DNA of 64,000 nt. Source: Photobacterium sanguinicancri. Lineage in GTDB: Bacteria > Pseudomonadota > Gammaproteobacteria > Enterobacterales > Vibrionaceae. Position 1 is the first letter of the stretch. Every line of letters starts with the position of its first letter. Positions 28,429 to 37,645 of this stretch are shown piece by piece. Under the pieces are notes generated by a model, which ran no database searches, was not told the DNA's origin, and saw nothing but the letters and a program-made list of their open reading frames with translations. The stretch is taken from positions 25,852 to 89,851 of the forward strand of contig NZ_NOIF01000003.1 of NCBI RefSeq assembly GCF_002265265.1, read 5' to 3'. Position numbers and translations under genes: made by a program.

Positions 28429-29298
28429 ATGTTATTTGATTTACATAGCCACACGACGGCATCTGATGGCCGTTTGTCACCAAAAGAGTTAGTTGAGCGA
28501 GCAGTGCTAAACCGTGTTGATGCACTTGCTATTACCGATCACGATACTGTGTCAGGGTTGGTGGAAGCTCAACAAACAATTGATGAACTAAATCTGCCTT
28601 TAACTCTCATCAAAGGCATTGAAATATCGACACTTTGGCAAAATTTTGATATTCACATTGTGGGGTTAAATATTGATCCTGAACACCCAGCAATTACGAC
28701 TCTGATTGCTGAGCAAATAACACGTCGCGCGGAACGTGCAGAGCAAATTGGTGATCGACTTGAAAAGAATCGCATGCCGGGCGCATTGGCTGGTGCCAAA
28801 GCCTTAGCGGGTGATGCGACACTGACACGTGCGCATTTTGCCCAGTGGATTGTGGCGGAAGGCTATGCCAAAACCATGCAAGCGGTGTTCAAAAAATTTA
28901 TGACCCGAGGAAACCCAGGTTATGTTCCACCAAGTTGGTGCTCAATAGCAGAAGCTGTGGCGGCAATTCACGCTGCGGGTGGACAAGCGGTGTTAGCGCA
29001 CCCTGGTCGCTACAAAATGACAACAAAATGGCTTAAGCGATTATTAACCACTTTCGTGGAAGCCAAAGGCGATGCTATGGAAGTGGCACAGCCGCAACAA
29101 GGACAGCATGAACGCCGTAATCTCGGTGATTATGCCATTGATTATCAATTACTTGCTTCTCAAGGCTCCGATTTCCATTATCCGTCGCCATGGACTGAAC
29201 TTGGTCGTAACTTGTGGTTACCTAAAGGGGTAACCGAAGTGTGGCACGATTGGAATGTCGAAAAGAAGCGAGATGATTCAGAAGACGTAACCGAGTAA
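28429..29298 (+). CDS. rnm: PHP-domain 5'-3' exoribonuclease RNase AM
   Basis: A 289-residue PHP phosphoesterase, E. coli YciV/TrpH/RNase AM, which trims 5' ends of 23S and other rRNAs and hydrolyses short nucleotides. Metal ligands are visible in [13 protein letters not shown] (about 1-13), ITDHDT (about 35-40), KGIEIST (about 65), AHPGRY (about 190) and [10 protein letters not shown] (about 243). It is divergent from the trp operon as in E. coli. No Shine-Dalgarno precedes the ATG at 28429, and an in-frame TAA lies 9 bases before it, so no longer start is possible. Confidence 0.92.
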   Translation: MLFDLHSHTTASDGRLSPKELVERAVLNRVDALAITDHDTVSGLVEAQQTIDELNLPLTLIKGIEISTLWQNFDIHIVGLNIDPEHPAITTLIAEQITRRAERAEQIGDRLEKNRMPGALAGAKALAGDATLTRAHFAQWIVAEGYAKTMQAVFKKFMTRGNPGYVPPSWCSIAEAVAAIHAAGGQAVLAHPGRYKMTTKWLKRLLTTFVEAKGDAMEVAQPQQGQHERRNLGDYAIDYQLLASQGSDFHYPSPWTELGRNLWLPKGVTEVWHDWNVEKKRDDSEDVTE

Positions 29299-29329
29299 TT
29301 ACATCTTGTTATGCCTTTTGGGAGGAACC

Positions 29330-29950
29330 ATGAGCCAATTTTTTTACATGCATCCCGAAACACCACAAGCTCGTCTTGTAAAACAATCTGTTGCGATTAT
29401 CCGCGATGGCGGCGTCATTGTTTACCCAACGGATTCTGGTTATGCCCTTGGCTGCCAGCTTGAAAATAAAGCAGCACTTGAGCGTATTTGTCAGATCCGT
29501 CGCTTAAACGATAAGCATAACTTCACTTTGTTATGCCGTGATCTATCTGAGCTTTCTTTATATGCCCGTGTTGATAACGTGGCATATCGTTTACTGCGTA
29601 GCAACACGCCGGGCGCTTACACCTTTATTTTTAAAGGGACCAAAGAAGTGCCGCGTCGCCTAATGAATCCGAAACGTAAAACGATCGGTATTCGTGTGCC
29701 AGATAATGCGATCGCTTTAGCTTTGCTAGAAGAGCTGGGTGAGCCGATGATGTCGACCACCTTAATTTTGCCAAATAGCGATATTGCAGAATCAGATCCG
29801 GAAGATATTCGCGACAAGTTAGAGCATGCTGTCGATTTAATCATTAATGGCGGCTACTTAGGTGAGCAGCCAACCACAGTGATTGATTTTAGTGATGGTG
29901 ATGCGCAAATAGTGCGTGTTGGCTCAGGTGATCCTGCACCATTTGAGTAA
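29330..29950 (+). CDS. yciO: YciO, Sua5/YrdC-family RNA-binding protein
   Basis: A 206-residue member of the Sua5/YciO/YrdC family. The threonylcarbamoyl-AMP synthase fold is visible in VYPTDSGYALGCQ (about 29-41), RRLNDKHNFTLLCRDLSEL, GAYTFIFKGTKEVPRR and TIGIRVPD. YrdC uses KxR and SxN motifs for t6A synthesis; YciO does not replace it well in E. coli, so its own role is unclear. Start at 29330 with GGGAGG in front. It follows rnm by 31 bp and probably belongs to its transcript. Confidence 0.93.
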   Translation: MSQFFYMHPETPQARLVKQSVAIIRDGGVIVYPTDSGYALGCQLENKAALERICQIRRLNDKHNFTLLCRDLSELSLYARVDNVAYRLLRSNTPGAYTFIFKGTKEVPRRLMNPKRKTIGIRVPDNAIALALLEELGEPMMSTTLILPNSDIAESDPEDIRDKLEHAVDLIINGGYLGEQPTTVIDFSDGDAQIVRVGSGDPAPFE

Positions 29951-30095
29951 ATTAAATGCGAGCAGCGGTTGAACATGAAAGTGTGATTTAAGTAGTAACT
30001 TCATGGTGCTTTTGGCATAATTCGCCGCTGCTTGGTACCACCCGGTATCAGGGATGAGTATTTCGACGCCTGTGAAGGCGACAAAGGTTTGTCTA

Positions 30096-31148
30096 ATGAG
30101 TGAAAAATTACAGAAAGTACTGGCACGTTCGGGTCAGGGCTCTCGTCGAGAAATCGAATTAAAGATTCAAGCTGGTCGTGTAAGTATTGATGGCGTTGTT
30201 GCCAAGCTTGGTGACCGCCTTGACGATCTAAGTGTGCTTGTGCGCGTTGATGGTCATAAAGTTGATCTGGTTGCTACCAGTGATGAAGTATGTCGCGTCT
30301 TGGCTTACAACAAGCCTGAAGGTGAGCTATGTACTCGCCACGACCCTGAAGGTCGTCGCACTGTATTTGATCGTCTACCACGCCTAACGGAAGGTCGTTG
30401 GGTATCGGTTGGTCGCCTTGATGCGAACACCAGTGGTCTTCTTCTATTCACCACCGATGGTGAATTAGCAAACCGCTTGATGCACCCGAGTCGTACGGTT
30501 CCACGTGAATACATGGTACGTGTGTTCGGTGAAGTGACTGAAGATATGGTTCGCAACCTTGTTCGTGGCGTTAAGCTAGAAGATGGTATGGCGCGTTTCG
30601 AAGACGTTGTTTACGCTGGCGGCGAAGGTATGAACCATACTTTCTACGTAGTGATCACTGAAGGTCGTAACCGTGAGGTTCGTCGTTTATGGGATTCACA
30701 AGGTGTAACTGTTAGCCGTCTTAAGCGTGTTCGTTACGGTGATATCTACCTAACCAAAGACTTGCCTCGTGGCGGTTGGATGGAGTTAGAGCTGACGGAA
30801 GTTAACTACCTGCGTGAAATGGTTGAACTTGAACATGAAAGCGAAACAATGCTGACTGTTGAAGGCCAAAAACGTAAGCGTGGTGTTCGTCAGATCCGTC
30901 GTGCTGTTCGTCGTCATGAAGAGCGTGCAACTGAAGAATCTTCAGGCCGTCGTGGACGTGGTAGCAAAGAACGCCGTACTCCAACCTCTACCCGTAATAA
31001 AGGTACAGAGGAAAGTGGCAATGCGCGTGGTAGCAAGGGCAAGGGCGGAAATAATGCATCTTCAGGCAAGCGTAAGCCGTCTGGTAATGCAACAAGCCGT
31101 CGTAACCCGTTGAAGAACAAACCTGCGAAGCCTCGTACTCGCAAGTAA
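30096..31148 (+). CDS. rluB: 23S rRNA pseudouridine(2605) synthase
   Basis: About 350 residues. An S4 RNA-binding domain (about 3-60: [18 protein letters not shown]) is followed by the RsuA-type catalytic domain with Asp in [15 protein letters not shown] (about 110) and [12 protein letters not shown]. After about residue 240 comes an unusually long low-complexity tail, very rich in Arg, Lys, Ser, Gly and Asn, probably disordered and RNA-binding. The ATG at 30096 begins [13 protein letters not shown] as in E. coli RluB; an upstream ATG at 30054 has no family support. Position between yciO and yciK matches E. coli. Confidence 0.95.
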   Translation: MSEKLQKVLARSGQGSRREIELKIQAGRVSIDGVVAKLGDRLDDLSVLVRVDGHKVDLVATSDEVCRVLAYNKPEGELCTRHDPEGRRTVFDRLPRLTEGRWVSVGRLDANTSGLLLFTTDGELANRLMHPSRTVPREYMVRVFGEVTEDMVRNLVRGVKLEDGMARFEDVVYAGGEGMNHTFYVVITEGRNREVRRLWDSQGVTVSRLKRVRYGDIYLTKDLPRGGWMELELTEVNYLREMVELEHESETMLTVEGQKRKRGVRQIRRAVRRHEERATEESSGRRGRGSKERRTPTSTRNKGTEESGNARGSKGKGGNNASSGKRKPSGNATSRRNPLKNKPAKPRTRK

Positions 31149-31162
31149 TTCTTATGGTTAAT

Positions 31163-31191
31163 AAAAAAGCAGCTCAATAGCTGCTTTTTTT
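31163..31191. terminator. Bidirectional terminator between rluB and yciK
   Basis: AAAAAAGCAGCT / AGCTGCTTTTTT with loop CAAT, flanked by Ts on the plus strand and As on the left, serving both convergent genes. Confidence 0.93.
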
Positions 31192-31221
31192 GTATCTATA
31201 TTTTGGTAATAGCTGTTTAAA

Positions 31222-31965
31222 CTAGTGTTTTGGCTGTGCGTCAATGCACTGACCGTTAACGTCTTTACTTTCTGGTGCCATCAAGAACAAGTACAGCGGC
31301 ATAATATCTAACGGCGTTTTTAGCAGCGACGAATCTTCAGCAGGAAAAGCCTGTGCACGCATACCAGTACGCGTACCACCGGGGTTAATCGCATTCACTC
31401 GAACATGGGTATTGCTGAGTTCATCGGCTAATACTTGCATCATGCCTTCAGTTGCAAACTTAGAAATCGCATAACTACCCCAGAATGCACGGCCAACATG
31501 ACCCACTGTTGAGGTGGTGAATACAAGGCGCGCATCATCTGCTTGCTTTAATAGTGGCAGTACAGCTTGAGTCAGTAGCATTTGTGCTTTGACATTGACT
31601 TGCATTACATCGTCAAAACTACCTTCATCCAGTTGATCAAACGGGCTGAGTACGCCCAATAAGCCTGCATTGTGTAGTACACCATCAAGGCGACCGAACT
31701 GATCACTGATGGTTTCAACCATATCAATGTAGTTCTGTTTAGTTGCACCTTTTAAGTCGAGCGGGATGATGGCTGGCTGTGGGTAGCCGAGGGTTTCAAT
31801 CTCATCGTAAACAGCTTCTAACTTAGCGACAGTGCGTCCTAGCAAAATAACGGTCGCGCCATGAGCTGCATAACTAAGAGCTGCCTGACGGCCGATACCA
31901 TCACCTGCACCGGTAACCAAAATAACGCGATTTTTTAGAGAGTCAGCTGCAATTTGATATTCCAC
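31222..31965 (-). CDS. yciK: YciK-family short-chain dehydrogenase
   Basis: A 247-residue SDR oxidoreductase. The Rossmann motif is TGAGDGIGRQAA (about 19-30), NAG in HNAGLLG (about 96), the Ser in TTSTVGHVGRAF (about 150) and YxxxK in YAISKFATEG (about 166-170). Its natural substrate is unknown; E. coli YciK occupies the same place next to sohB. GGAAGTAATACGTGG precedes the ATG. It is convergent with rluB and divergent from sohB. Confidence 0.93.
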   Translation of the reverse strand: MEYQIAADSLKNRVILVTGAGDGIGRQAALSYAAHGATVILLGRTVAKLEAVYDEIETLGYPQPAIIPLDLKGATKQNYIDMVETISDQFGRLDGVLHNAGLLGVLSPFDQLDEGSFDDVMQVNVKAQMLLTQAVLPLLKQADDARLVFTTSTVGHVGRAFWGSYAISKFATEGMMQVLADELSNTHVRVNAINPGGTRTGMRAQAFPAEDSSLLKTPLDIMPLYLFLMAPESKDVNGQCIDAQPKH

Positions 31966-32166
31966 GTATTACTTCCTTATTGAATATTCGCTTGCTTATA
32001 GTAGTGATAAATCGTTGAGATAAGCATCAGTTCACGCTAGATGCTTGAAATAATATGCTGATAGCACGTCGATTTAACGAAAATGTAAAATAGTCTCTTT
32101 TTCATTGCATTGCCATAGCCTCAGCAGGTTACAATGGGGTTAAGTTCATAAAATGAGGACTCAACA

Positions 32167-33228
32167 TTGGATTTTTTGTTTGATTACGGCTTATTTCTAG
32201 CCAAAATCGCCACAGTTGTTATAGCGATTGTCGGTATTCTTATTGTCGCTAAAGGTTTAAACGGTCGCCATGGTTCACCAAAAGGTGAATTAGAAGTTAC
32301 AGATTTAACTGAGCAATATAAACATACTGTGCACCACCTCGAAGGGCACCTTTATGATAAAGCCCTACTAAAAGCAAAAGAAAAAGTTGAGAAAAAAGAA
32401 GAAAAAGCGAAAGACAAAGTACGCCAGGAAGAAGTAAAAAAAGCGGCAAAAGAGGGAGAGCTATCCCATGCTCGCGATCCTCGGTTGTTTGTTTTAGATT
32501 TCCACGGCAGCATTGATGCGAAAGAAGTGACATCACTACGTGAAGAAATCACGGCTATTTTAGCGGTCGCGATTGAAGGTGATGAAGTATTGCTTCGCCT
32601 AGAAACTGGCGGAGGCATGGTTCATGGCTATGGCTTGGCTTCATCGCAGCTTGATCGTCTAAAAACAGCGGGCATTAAACTGACAATCTCAGTGGATAAA
32701 GTTGCAGCAAGTGGTGGTTACATGATGGCGTGTGTTGCCGATAAAATCATTTCTGCTCCGTTTGCAATTGTAGGTTCTATCGGTGTTATAGCCCAACTCC
32801 CGAACTTCAATAAGATCTTGAAAAAGAACGATATTGAGTTTGAACAAATTACGGCAGGCGAGTTTAAGCGTACGCTAACAATGTTCGGTGAAAACACGGA
32901 TAAAGCCCGCGATAAATTCCAAGATGAAATCGAAGAAACGCACGGATTATTCAAAGATTTCATTGCGGTACATCGCCCAGAGCTAGATCTTGAGAAAGTA
33001 GCGACAGGTGAACACTGGTTTGGTCGACAAGCGCATGATCTTGGCTTGGTTGATGAAATTGGCACTAGTGATGACTATATTACTAAGGCGTGCAAAGAGC
33101 GTGAAGTGTTGAATATTCGATATGTTCGCCGTAAAAAGCTGGCCGAAAAGTTAGCGGGTGCAACAGGTGAAGCCGCAGATATCCTGTTACTTAAATGGAT
33201 CAGTCGTGGTCAGCGACCAATCGTATAG
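32167..33228 (+). CDS. sohB: Inner-membrane peptidase SohB (S49 family)
   Basis: A 353-residue member of the signal peptide peptidase family. One N-terminal membrane helix (about 8-30), then a highly charged Lys/Glu segment (about 65-100, predicted coiled coil), then the S49 domain with the catalytic Ser in KVAASGGYMMACVAD (about 182) and Lys in FKRTLTMFGENTDKA (about 234). The start is TTG at 32167, seven bases after GAGG and matching the family N-terminus. In E. coli multicopy sohB suppresses htrA/degP defects. It is followed by a DUF805 gene eight bases later. Confidence 0.94.
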   Translation: MDFLFDYGLFLAKIATVVIAIVGILIVAKGLNGRHGSPKGELEVTDLTEQYKHTVHHLEGHLYDKALLKAKEKVEKKEEKAKDKVRQEEVKKAAKEGELSHARDPRLFVLDFHGSIDAKEVTSLREEITAILAVAIEGDEVLLRLETGGGMVHGYGLASSQLDRLKTAGIKLTISVDKVAASGGYMMACVADKIISAPFAIVGSIGVIAQLPNFNKILKKNDIEFEQITAGEFKRTLTMFGENTDKARDKFQDEIEETHGLFKDFIAVHRPELDLEKVATGEHWFGRQAHDLGLVDEIGTSDDYITKACKEREVLNIRYVRRKKLAEKLAGATGEAADILLLKWISRGQRPIV

Positions 33229-33236
33229 GGCTTATT

Positions 33237-33650
33237 ATGAACCAGAAATGGGCACTTTTTTCATTTAAAGGGCGTATGCGACGACGTGATTACTGGCTAT
33301 ATAGTTTGCCAGTATTATTCGTCACGATTCCTGTTTTTATGTATAGCTCACCTGAGAATACAGGTACTAACCCTATGGCTGATATATTAGCTATGGTGGT
33401 GCTGGGCTTTGTTATGTGGGCATCAATGGCACTTAATATTAAGCGTCTGCATGATCGCAATAAAAGTGCTTGGTGGGTTGTGGTGACTTTCCTTCCTTTA
33501 ATTGGTCCTATCTTTGCTTTAGTGGAGTTAGGTATTTTGAAAGGTACGGAAGGGGATAATCAATTTGGCCCCGATCCTAAAGGTGGCTCAACGCCGCCCT
33601 CATCACGCCCGAACGATGATGATAAAGAGAGTATGACCATCGAAATGTAA
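33237..33650 (+). CDS. DUF805 inner-membrane protein
   Basis: A 137-residue membrane protein of the DUF805 family (E. coli YhaH/YhaI type). It starts MNQKWALFSFKGRMRRRDYW, the family signature (FxGRxxRxxYW), followed by three hydrophobic segments (about 22-40, 51-70, 82-105), the LNIKRLHDRNKSAWW motif between the second and third, and a polar acidic tail. Function is unknown. Start at 33237 with AGGG before it; it begins eight bases after sohB ends, so the two probably share a transcript. This gene is not part of the E. coli sohB neighbourhood. Confidence 0.88.
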   Translation: MNQKWALFSFKGRMRRRDYWLYSLPVLFVTIPVFMYSSPENTGTNPMADILAMVVLGFVMWASMALNIKRLHDRNKSAWWVVVTFLPLIGPIFALVELGILKGTEGDNQFGPDPKGGSTPPSSRPNDDDKESMTIEM

Positions 33651-33671
33651 TGGCTTATTCTGCTTGAAAAT

Positions 33672-33703
33672 AACCCGCCACAGCAATGTTGGCGGGTTTT
33701 TCT
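33672..33703. terminator. Terminator after the DUF805 gene
   Basis: AACCCGCCA / TGGCGGGTT (9 bp) with a nine-base loop and TTTTTC after it; A-rich on the left, so it may also serve yciN from the other side. Confidence 0.9.
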
Positions 33704-33758
33704 TTGACCTTAAGCGGACAAGGCTATATGTGTGTGAGCTGCTATAAATTTTGCTGGA

Positions 33759-34007
33759 TTAGCTTTCTAGCGTAAATTTTGGCGACAGCTGGTGGGCTAG
33801 GTATTTAAACATATTGAAAACCGCAGTTGTTTTTGCAGTAGGCAACCCATTGTCGTCAAGAAAGTACTCACCTTTAAAGACAAGTACGCCGTCTTTTTCT
33901 TCAACAGATGTGGCACGCATGCCATCGAGAAATCCATCGTGATCTTGAATTTCTTGGTTCGCAATCATTAATAGGTCATTGGATGAAATAGAAGTTTTGT
34001 CGCTCAT
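33759..34007 (-). CDS. yciN: YciN family protein (DUF2498)
   Basis: An 82-residue protein close to E. coli YciN across its length, with GVLVFKGEYFLDDNGLPTAKT and TAVFNMFKYLAHQLS in the second half. Function unknown. The ATG at 34007 is used because it gives the family N-terminus; longer frames upstream have no support. It lies between sohB and topA as in E. coli, on the opposite strand. Confidence 0.93.
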   Translation of the reverse strand: MSDKTSISSNDLLMIANQEIQDHDGFLDGMRATSVEEKDGVLVFKGEYFLDDNGLPTAKTTAVFNMFKYLAHQLSPKFTLES

Positions 34008-34468
34008 TGTGAATGCTCTATATGGAATGTTTAAAACCTCGCTAGTGTATGAATTATGCAAACAGAACTCAAACCCTTCGTTTATTAGTGTTTTTTTTCT
34101 TGTGAGGCTATAAGCTGTGCGCAAAACCAAATGAGTGGCTGTATTTCTGTGAGCAGTTGCAAATTTTTTTGGTAAAAAATAGTCAAACCGTGGGATAGGT
34201 GGTAATCATTAGCGCCTTAAAGCTACCTCACAGCAAGAAAAGGCATTATTAAATCGCAAGAAGTTAGGTTTGATATATCATTTAACTTATGCGTAACAAC
34301 TGGGGAAGGGACGAGCAATCAGCGCGTTTTCATCAAAAACCAGTTGACCTTCTTGTATAGTAGCCCAATATTGTAATAACGTTGCCATGCGATTCAATAC
34401 GTTTTTTGGTGTGCAACCTTATGTTTTTATTATAATTTTTACGAGCACGAGGACGTAATAGAGTCATT
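34008..34468 (+). promoter_or_regulatory. yciN-topA divergent intergenic region with a possible topA promoter
   Basis: About 460 bp without a gene. TTGACC (34344-34349) and AATATT (34367-34372), 17 bp apart, are the best boxes found; topA starts 97 bp further. E. coli topA has several promoters that respond to supercoiling and stress, so more than one is likely. Nothing else recognisable was seen. Confidence 0.35.
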
Positions 34469-37120
34469 ATGGGTAAATCTCTCGTTATTGTGGAGTCCCC
34501 TGCCAAAGCCAAGACGATTAACAAGTACTTGGGTAAGGACTTCATTGTAAAGTCAAGCGTTGGTCACGTTCGTGATTTGCCAACGGGTGCGCGTAGTACC
34601 GGCAAGAAAGCCGCTGCGACTTCAACCAAAGGGTTAAGTCCAGAAGAAAAAGCACGTATCAAGAAAGAAAAAGATCGTAAATCGCTCATCGGAAAAATGG
34701 GTGTTGACCCATATAACGACTGGGCGGCTCAGTACGAAGTGCTTCCAGGCAAAGAAAAAGTTGTCAGTGAACTTCAAAAACTCGCGAAAGACGCTGACTT
34801 CGTCTATCTCGCAACCGATTTGGACCGCGAAGGGGAAGCTATTGCGTGGCACCTTCGTGAGATCATCGGTGGCGATGATGCACGTTACAAACGAGTGGTT
34901 TTCAACGAAATCACCAAAAATGCAATTCAGCAGGCATTTGAACAGCCGGGTGAATTAAACATTGATGGTGTAAATGCCCAGCAAGCGCGTCGATTCCTTG
35001 ATCGCGTAGTTGGCTTTATGGTTTCTCCACTTTTGTGGAAAAAAGTCGCTCGTGGCTTGTCAGCAGGTCGTGTTCAATCAGTAGCGGTTAAGCTAATTGT
35101 TGAGCGCGAACGTGAGATCAAAGCGTTTACACCTGAAGAGTTCTGGGATATTCACGCGAATACTCAAACTGTAGGTAGTGATGCACTGCGCTTAATGGTA
35201 ACGCAGCAGGCGGGTAAAGCATTCCGTCCTGAAAACGAAACGGATGCAATGGCTGCTAAGTCTGTGCTTGATAGCGCAACTTATACCGTGGCAGATCGTG
35301 AAGATCGCCCGACAAGCAGTAAACCATCTGCACCTTACATTACGTCGACGCTACAACAAGCGGCGAGTACACGTTTAGGTTATGGCGTTAAGCGTACAAT
35401 GGGCCTTGCTCAACGTTTGTATGAAGCGGGTTACATTACGTATATGCGTACTGACTCCACCAACCTTTCGAAAGAAGCGGTTGAGTCTGCACGTGAGTTC
35501 ATTGCATCTGAGTACGGTGATAATTACCTACCAGAGAATGCGAATGTATACGGTAGTAAAGGCAATGCTCAAGAAGCGCACGAAGCTATTCGTCCTTCAA
35601 GTGTTGAAGTACAAGCTGAACACCTAGAAGGCATGGATCAAGACGCTGTTAAACTGTACGACCTTATTTGGCGTCAGTTTGTGGCTTGTCAGATGATGCC
35701 TGCGAAGTACGACTCAAGTACGATCACAGTATCGGCTGCAGACTTCACGCTGAAAGCGAAAGGTCGCACCATGCGTTTTGCTGGTTGGACACACGTACAG
35801 CGTCCGTCTGGTAAGAATGAAGATACGACACTGCCTATGGTTCACGTTGGCGAGACATTAACGCTAACTGAACTTGAGCCTAAGCAACACTTCACCAAGC
35901 CGCCAGCACGCTTTACAGAAGCAGCATTGGTTAAAGAGCTTGAGAAGCGCGGCATTGGCCGTCCATCGACTTACGCTTCGATCATTTCTACGATTCAAGA
36001 TCGTGGCTATGTGCGTGTTGATATGCGCCGTTTCTTTGCTGAGAAAATGGGTGAAATCGTCTCAGACCGTTTGGACCAGTCGTTTGCTGATCTAATGGAC
36101 TTTGATTTTACCGCTCGCATGGAAGGTAACTTAGATAAAATCGCAGAAGGTGAAAAGAACTGGAAACAAGTTCTTGATCAATTCTTCAGTGACTTCACCG
36201 CAGAGCTTGAAAAAGCAGAGCTTGATGAAGGCGAAGGTGGCATGAAGCCAAACAATATCGTAGAAACCGATATTGAATGTCCGACGTGTTCACGCCCTAT
36301 GGGTATTCGTACTGCATCAACAGGTGTATTCCTGGGTTGTACCGGCTATGCACTGCCACCTAAAGAGCGTTGTAAGACAACGATCAACTTAGGTGACGAA
36401 GATGGCATTATTAACGTACTTGAAGAAGACGTTGAAACGGCGGCATTACGTGCGAAGAAGCGTTGTCCTAAATGTGACACTGCAATGGATGCTTACCTAA
36501 TCGACCAAGATCGTAAATTACATGTTTGTGGTAATAACCCAAGCTGTGATGGTTACATCGTAGAGAAAGGTGAGTTTGTTCTTAAAGGCTATGACGGCCC
36601 AGTTATCGAGTGTGATAAGTGTGGTTCAGACATGGAGCTTAAGAACGGCCGTTTCGGTAAGTACATGGGTTGTACCAGCGAAGATTGTAAGAACACGCGT
36701 AAGATCCTTAAAAACGGTGAGATTGCTCCACCGAAAGAAGATCCAGTTCATTTACCTGAACTGCCGTGTACGCAAGATTCAAATGCTTACTTTGTATTGC
36801 GTGATGGTGCATCTGGTCTCTTTATGGCAGCAAGTACCTTCCCTAAATCGCGCGAAACACGTGCGCCATTAGTTGAAGAGCTGGTTCGCTTTAAAGATCG
36901 TTTGTCACCGAAGTTTATTTACTTAACGGATGCTCCAACGGAAGACCCTGATGGTCGCCCGACGGTGGTTCGCTTTAGTCGAAAGACCAAAGAAAACTAC
37001 GTGCGTTCAGAAGTAGATGGCAAGCCATCTGGCTGGACTGGTTTATACATTGGCGGTAAGTGGGAAATTACCGACAAGCGTAAAAAACCGAAGAAAGAAA
37101 AAGAAGATGACGCTGAGTAA
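34469..37120 (+). CDS. topA: DNA topoisomerase I
   Basis: Type IA topoisomerase that relaxes negative supercoils. The 883-residue protein has an N-terminal Toprim domain ([34 protein letters not shown] near 113-127), the gyrate domain with the active-site Tyr in [14 protein letters not shown] (about 323), and a C-terminal region with several CxxC zinc ribbons ([47 protein letters not shown]). The length and order match E. coli TopA (865). The insert after residue 38 is Lys/Ser/Thr-rich. In E. coli cysB follows topA; here the tor operon does. Confidence 0.97.
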   Translation: MGKSLVIVESPAKAKTINKYLGKDFIVKSSVGHVRDLPTGARSTGKKAAATSTKGLSPEEKARIKKEKDRKSLIGKMGVDPYNDWAAQYEVLPGKEKVVSELQKLAKDADFVYLATDLDREGEAIAWHLREIIGGDDARYKRVVFNEITKNAIQQAFEQPGELNIDGVNAQQARRFLDRVVGFMVSPLLWKKVARGLSAGRVQSVAVKLIVEREREIKAFTPEEFWDIHANTQTVGSDALRLMVTQQAGKAFRPENETDAMAAKSVLDSATYTVADREDRPTSSKPSAPYITSTLQQAASTRLGYGVKRTMGLAQRLYEAGYITYMRTDSTNLSKEAVESAREFIASEYGDNYLPENANVYGSKGNAQEAHEAIRPSSVEVQAEHLEGMDQDAVKLYDLIWRQFVACQMMPAKYDSSTITVSAADFTLKAKGRTMRFAGWTHVQRPSGKNEDTTLPMVHVGETLTLTELEPKQHFTKPPARFTEAALVKELEKRGIGRPSTYASIISTIQDRGYVRVDMRRFFAEKMGEIVSDRLDQSFADLMDFDFTARMEGNLDKIAEGEKNWKQVLDQFFSDFTAELEKAELDEGEGGMKPNNIVETDIECPTCSRPMGIRTASTGVFLGCTGYALPPKERCKTTINLGDEDGIINVLEEDVETAALRAKKRCPKCDTAMDAYLIDQDRKLHVCGNNPSCDGYIVEKGEFVLKGYDGPVIECDKCGSDMELKNGRFGKYMGCTSEDCKNTRKILKNGEIAPPKEDPVHLPELPCTQDSNAYFVLRDGASGLFMAASTFPKSRETRAPLVEELVRFKDRLSPKFIYLTDAPTEDPDGRPTVVRFSRKTKENYVRSEVDGKPSGWTGLYIGGKWEITDKRKKPKKEKEDDAE

Positions 37121-37140
37121 TCAGCAGTCACTTTAGATAA

Positions 37141-37257
37141 AAAAACCGCCGAGAGGCTGCATTAATTACACTTGGATTTTGACAGCTCTGGAGGATCGTT
37201 CAACCGATCATATTTACGCTAACTGATCGGCATTACCGTTACGACGGTGGCTTTTTT
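37141..37257 (+). terminator. topA terminator within a set of inverted repeats
   Basis: ACCGT-TACG-ACGGT (37235-37248) followed by GGC and six Ts is a compact terminator. Upstream lie CCGATCA / TGATCGG (37204-37210 and 37224-37230, 13-base loop), and a competing GATCG / CGATC pair (37194-37208). The outermost AAAACCGCCG (37142-37151) can pair with CGGTGG near 37245 only imperfectly. The remaining DNA up to torE (37258-37434) is AT-rich; GTTCA motifs at 37198 and 37348 vaguely resemble TorR boxes. Confidence 0.6.
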
Positions 37258-37434
37258 GTGCCTGTTATTTGAGTAAGGCTTAATGATTAGGGGCAAAACT
37301 TTGTCATTAATGTGATGAAAGCAGAATTATTTACGTGCTACTCAATCGTTCAGAATTCCTTAACTATACTTTCGTAGATAGGCCTCCTCTCTATTACATC
37401 TAAAGAGGTAGGTGAATAAAAAAAGGATGTGAGC

Positions 37435-37608
37435 ATGAGTAATCAAGAACCGCTTAAAGAAGAAGAACGTGGCAAGTACGAATGGCGATCATTTATTTTT
37501 ATAACCGTCTTTCTATTCCCTATCTTAGCCGTCGCCCTTGTCGGCGGTTATGGCTTTATCGTTTGGATGTTACAAATCTTTTTCCTTGGTCCTCCAGGCC
37601 ATGGCTAA
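37435..37608 (+). CDS. torE: TorE/NapE-family small membrane protein
   Basis: A 57-residue protein beginning MSNQEPLKEEERGKYEWRSF, with one long hydrophobic helix (about 20-50: FIFITVFLFPILAVALVGGY) and the GPPGHG end typical of NapE/TorE. AAGGATGTGAGC precedes the ATG at 37435. NapE and TorE accompany periplasmic nitrate or TMAO reductases; the exact role is unknown. It lies 37 bp before torC, and the torE-torC-torA order is known from Shewanella and Vibrionaceae. Confidence 0.92.
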   Translation: MSNQEPLKEEERGKYEWRSFIFITVFLFPILAVALVGGYGFIVWMLQIFFLGPPGHG

Positions 37609-37645
37609 GTTTTCCCATTCACAGTAAACGATAAGGTAGGTAACT

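Noticed and set aside
30859..31113. Open frames within the basic tail of rluB
   Set aside because: They result from repeated CGT/AAG codons in rluB and have no start signals.
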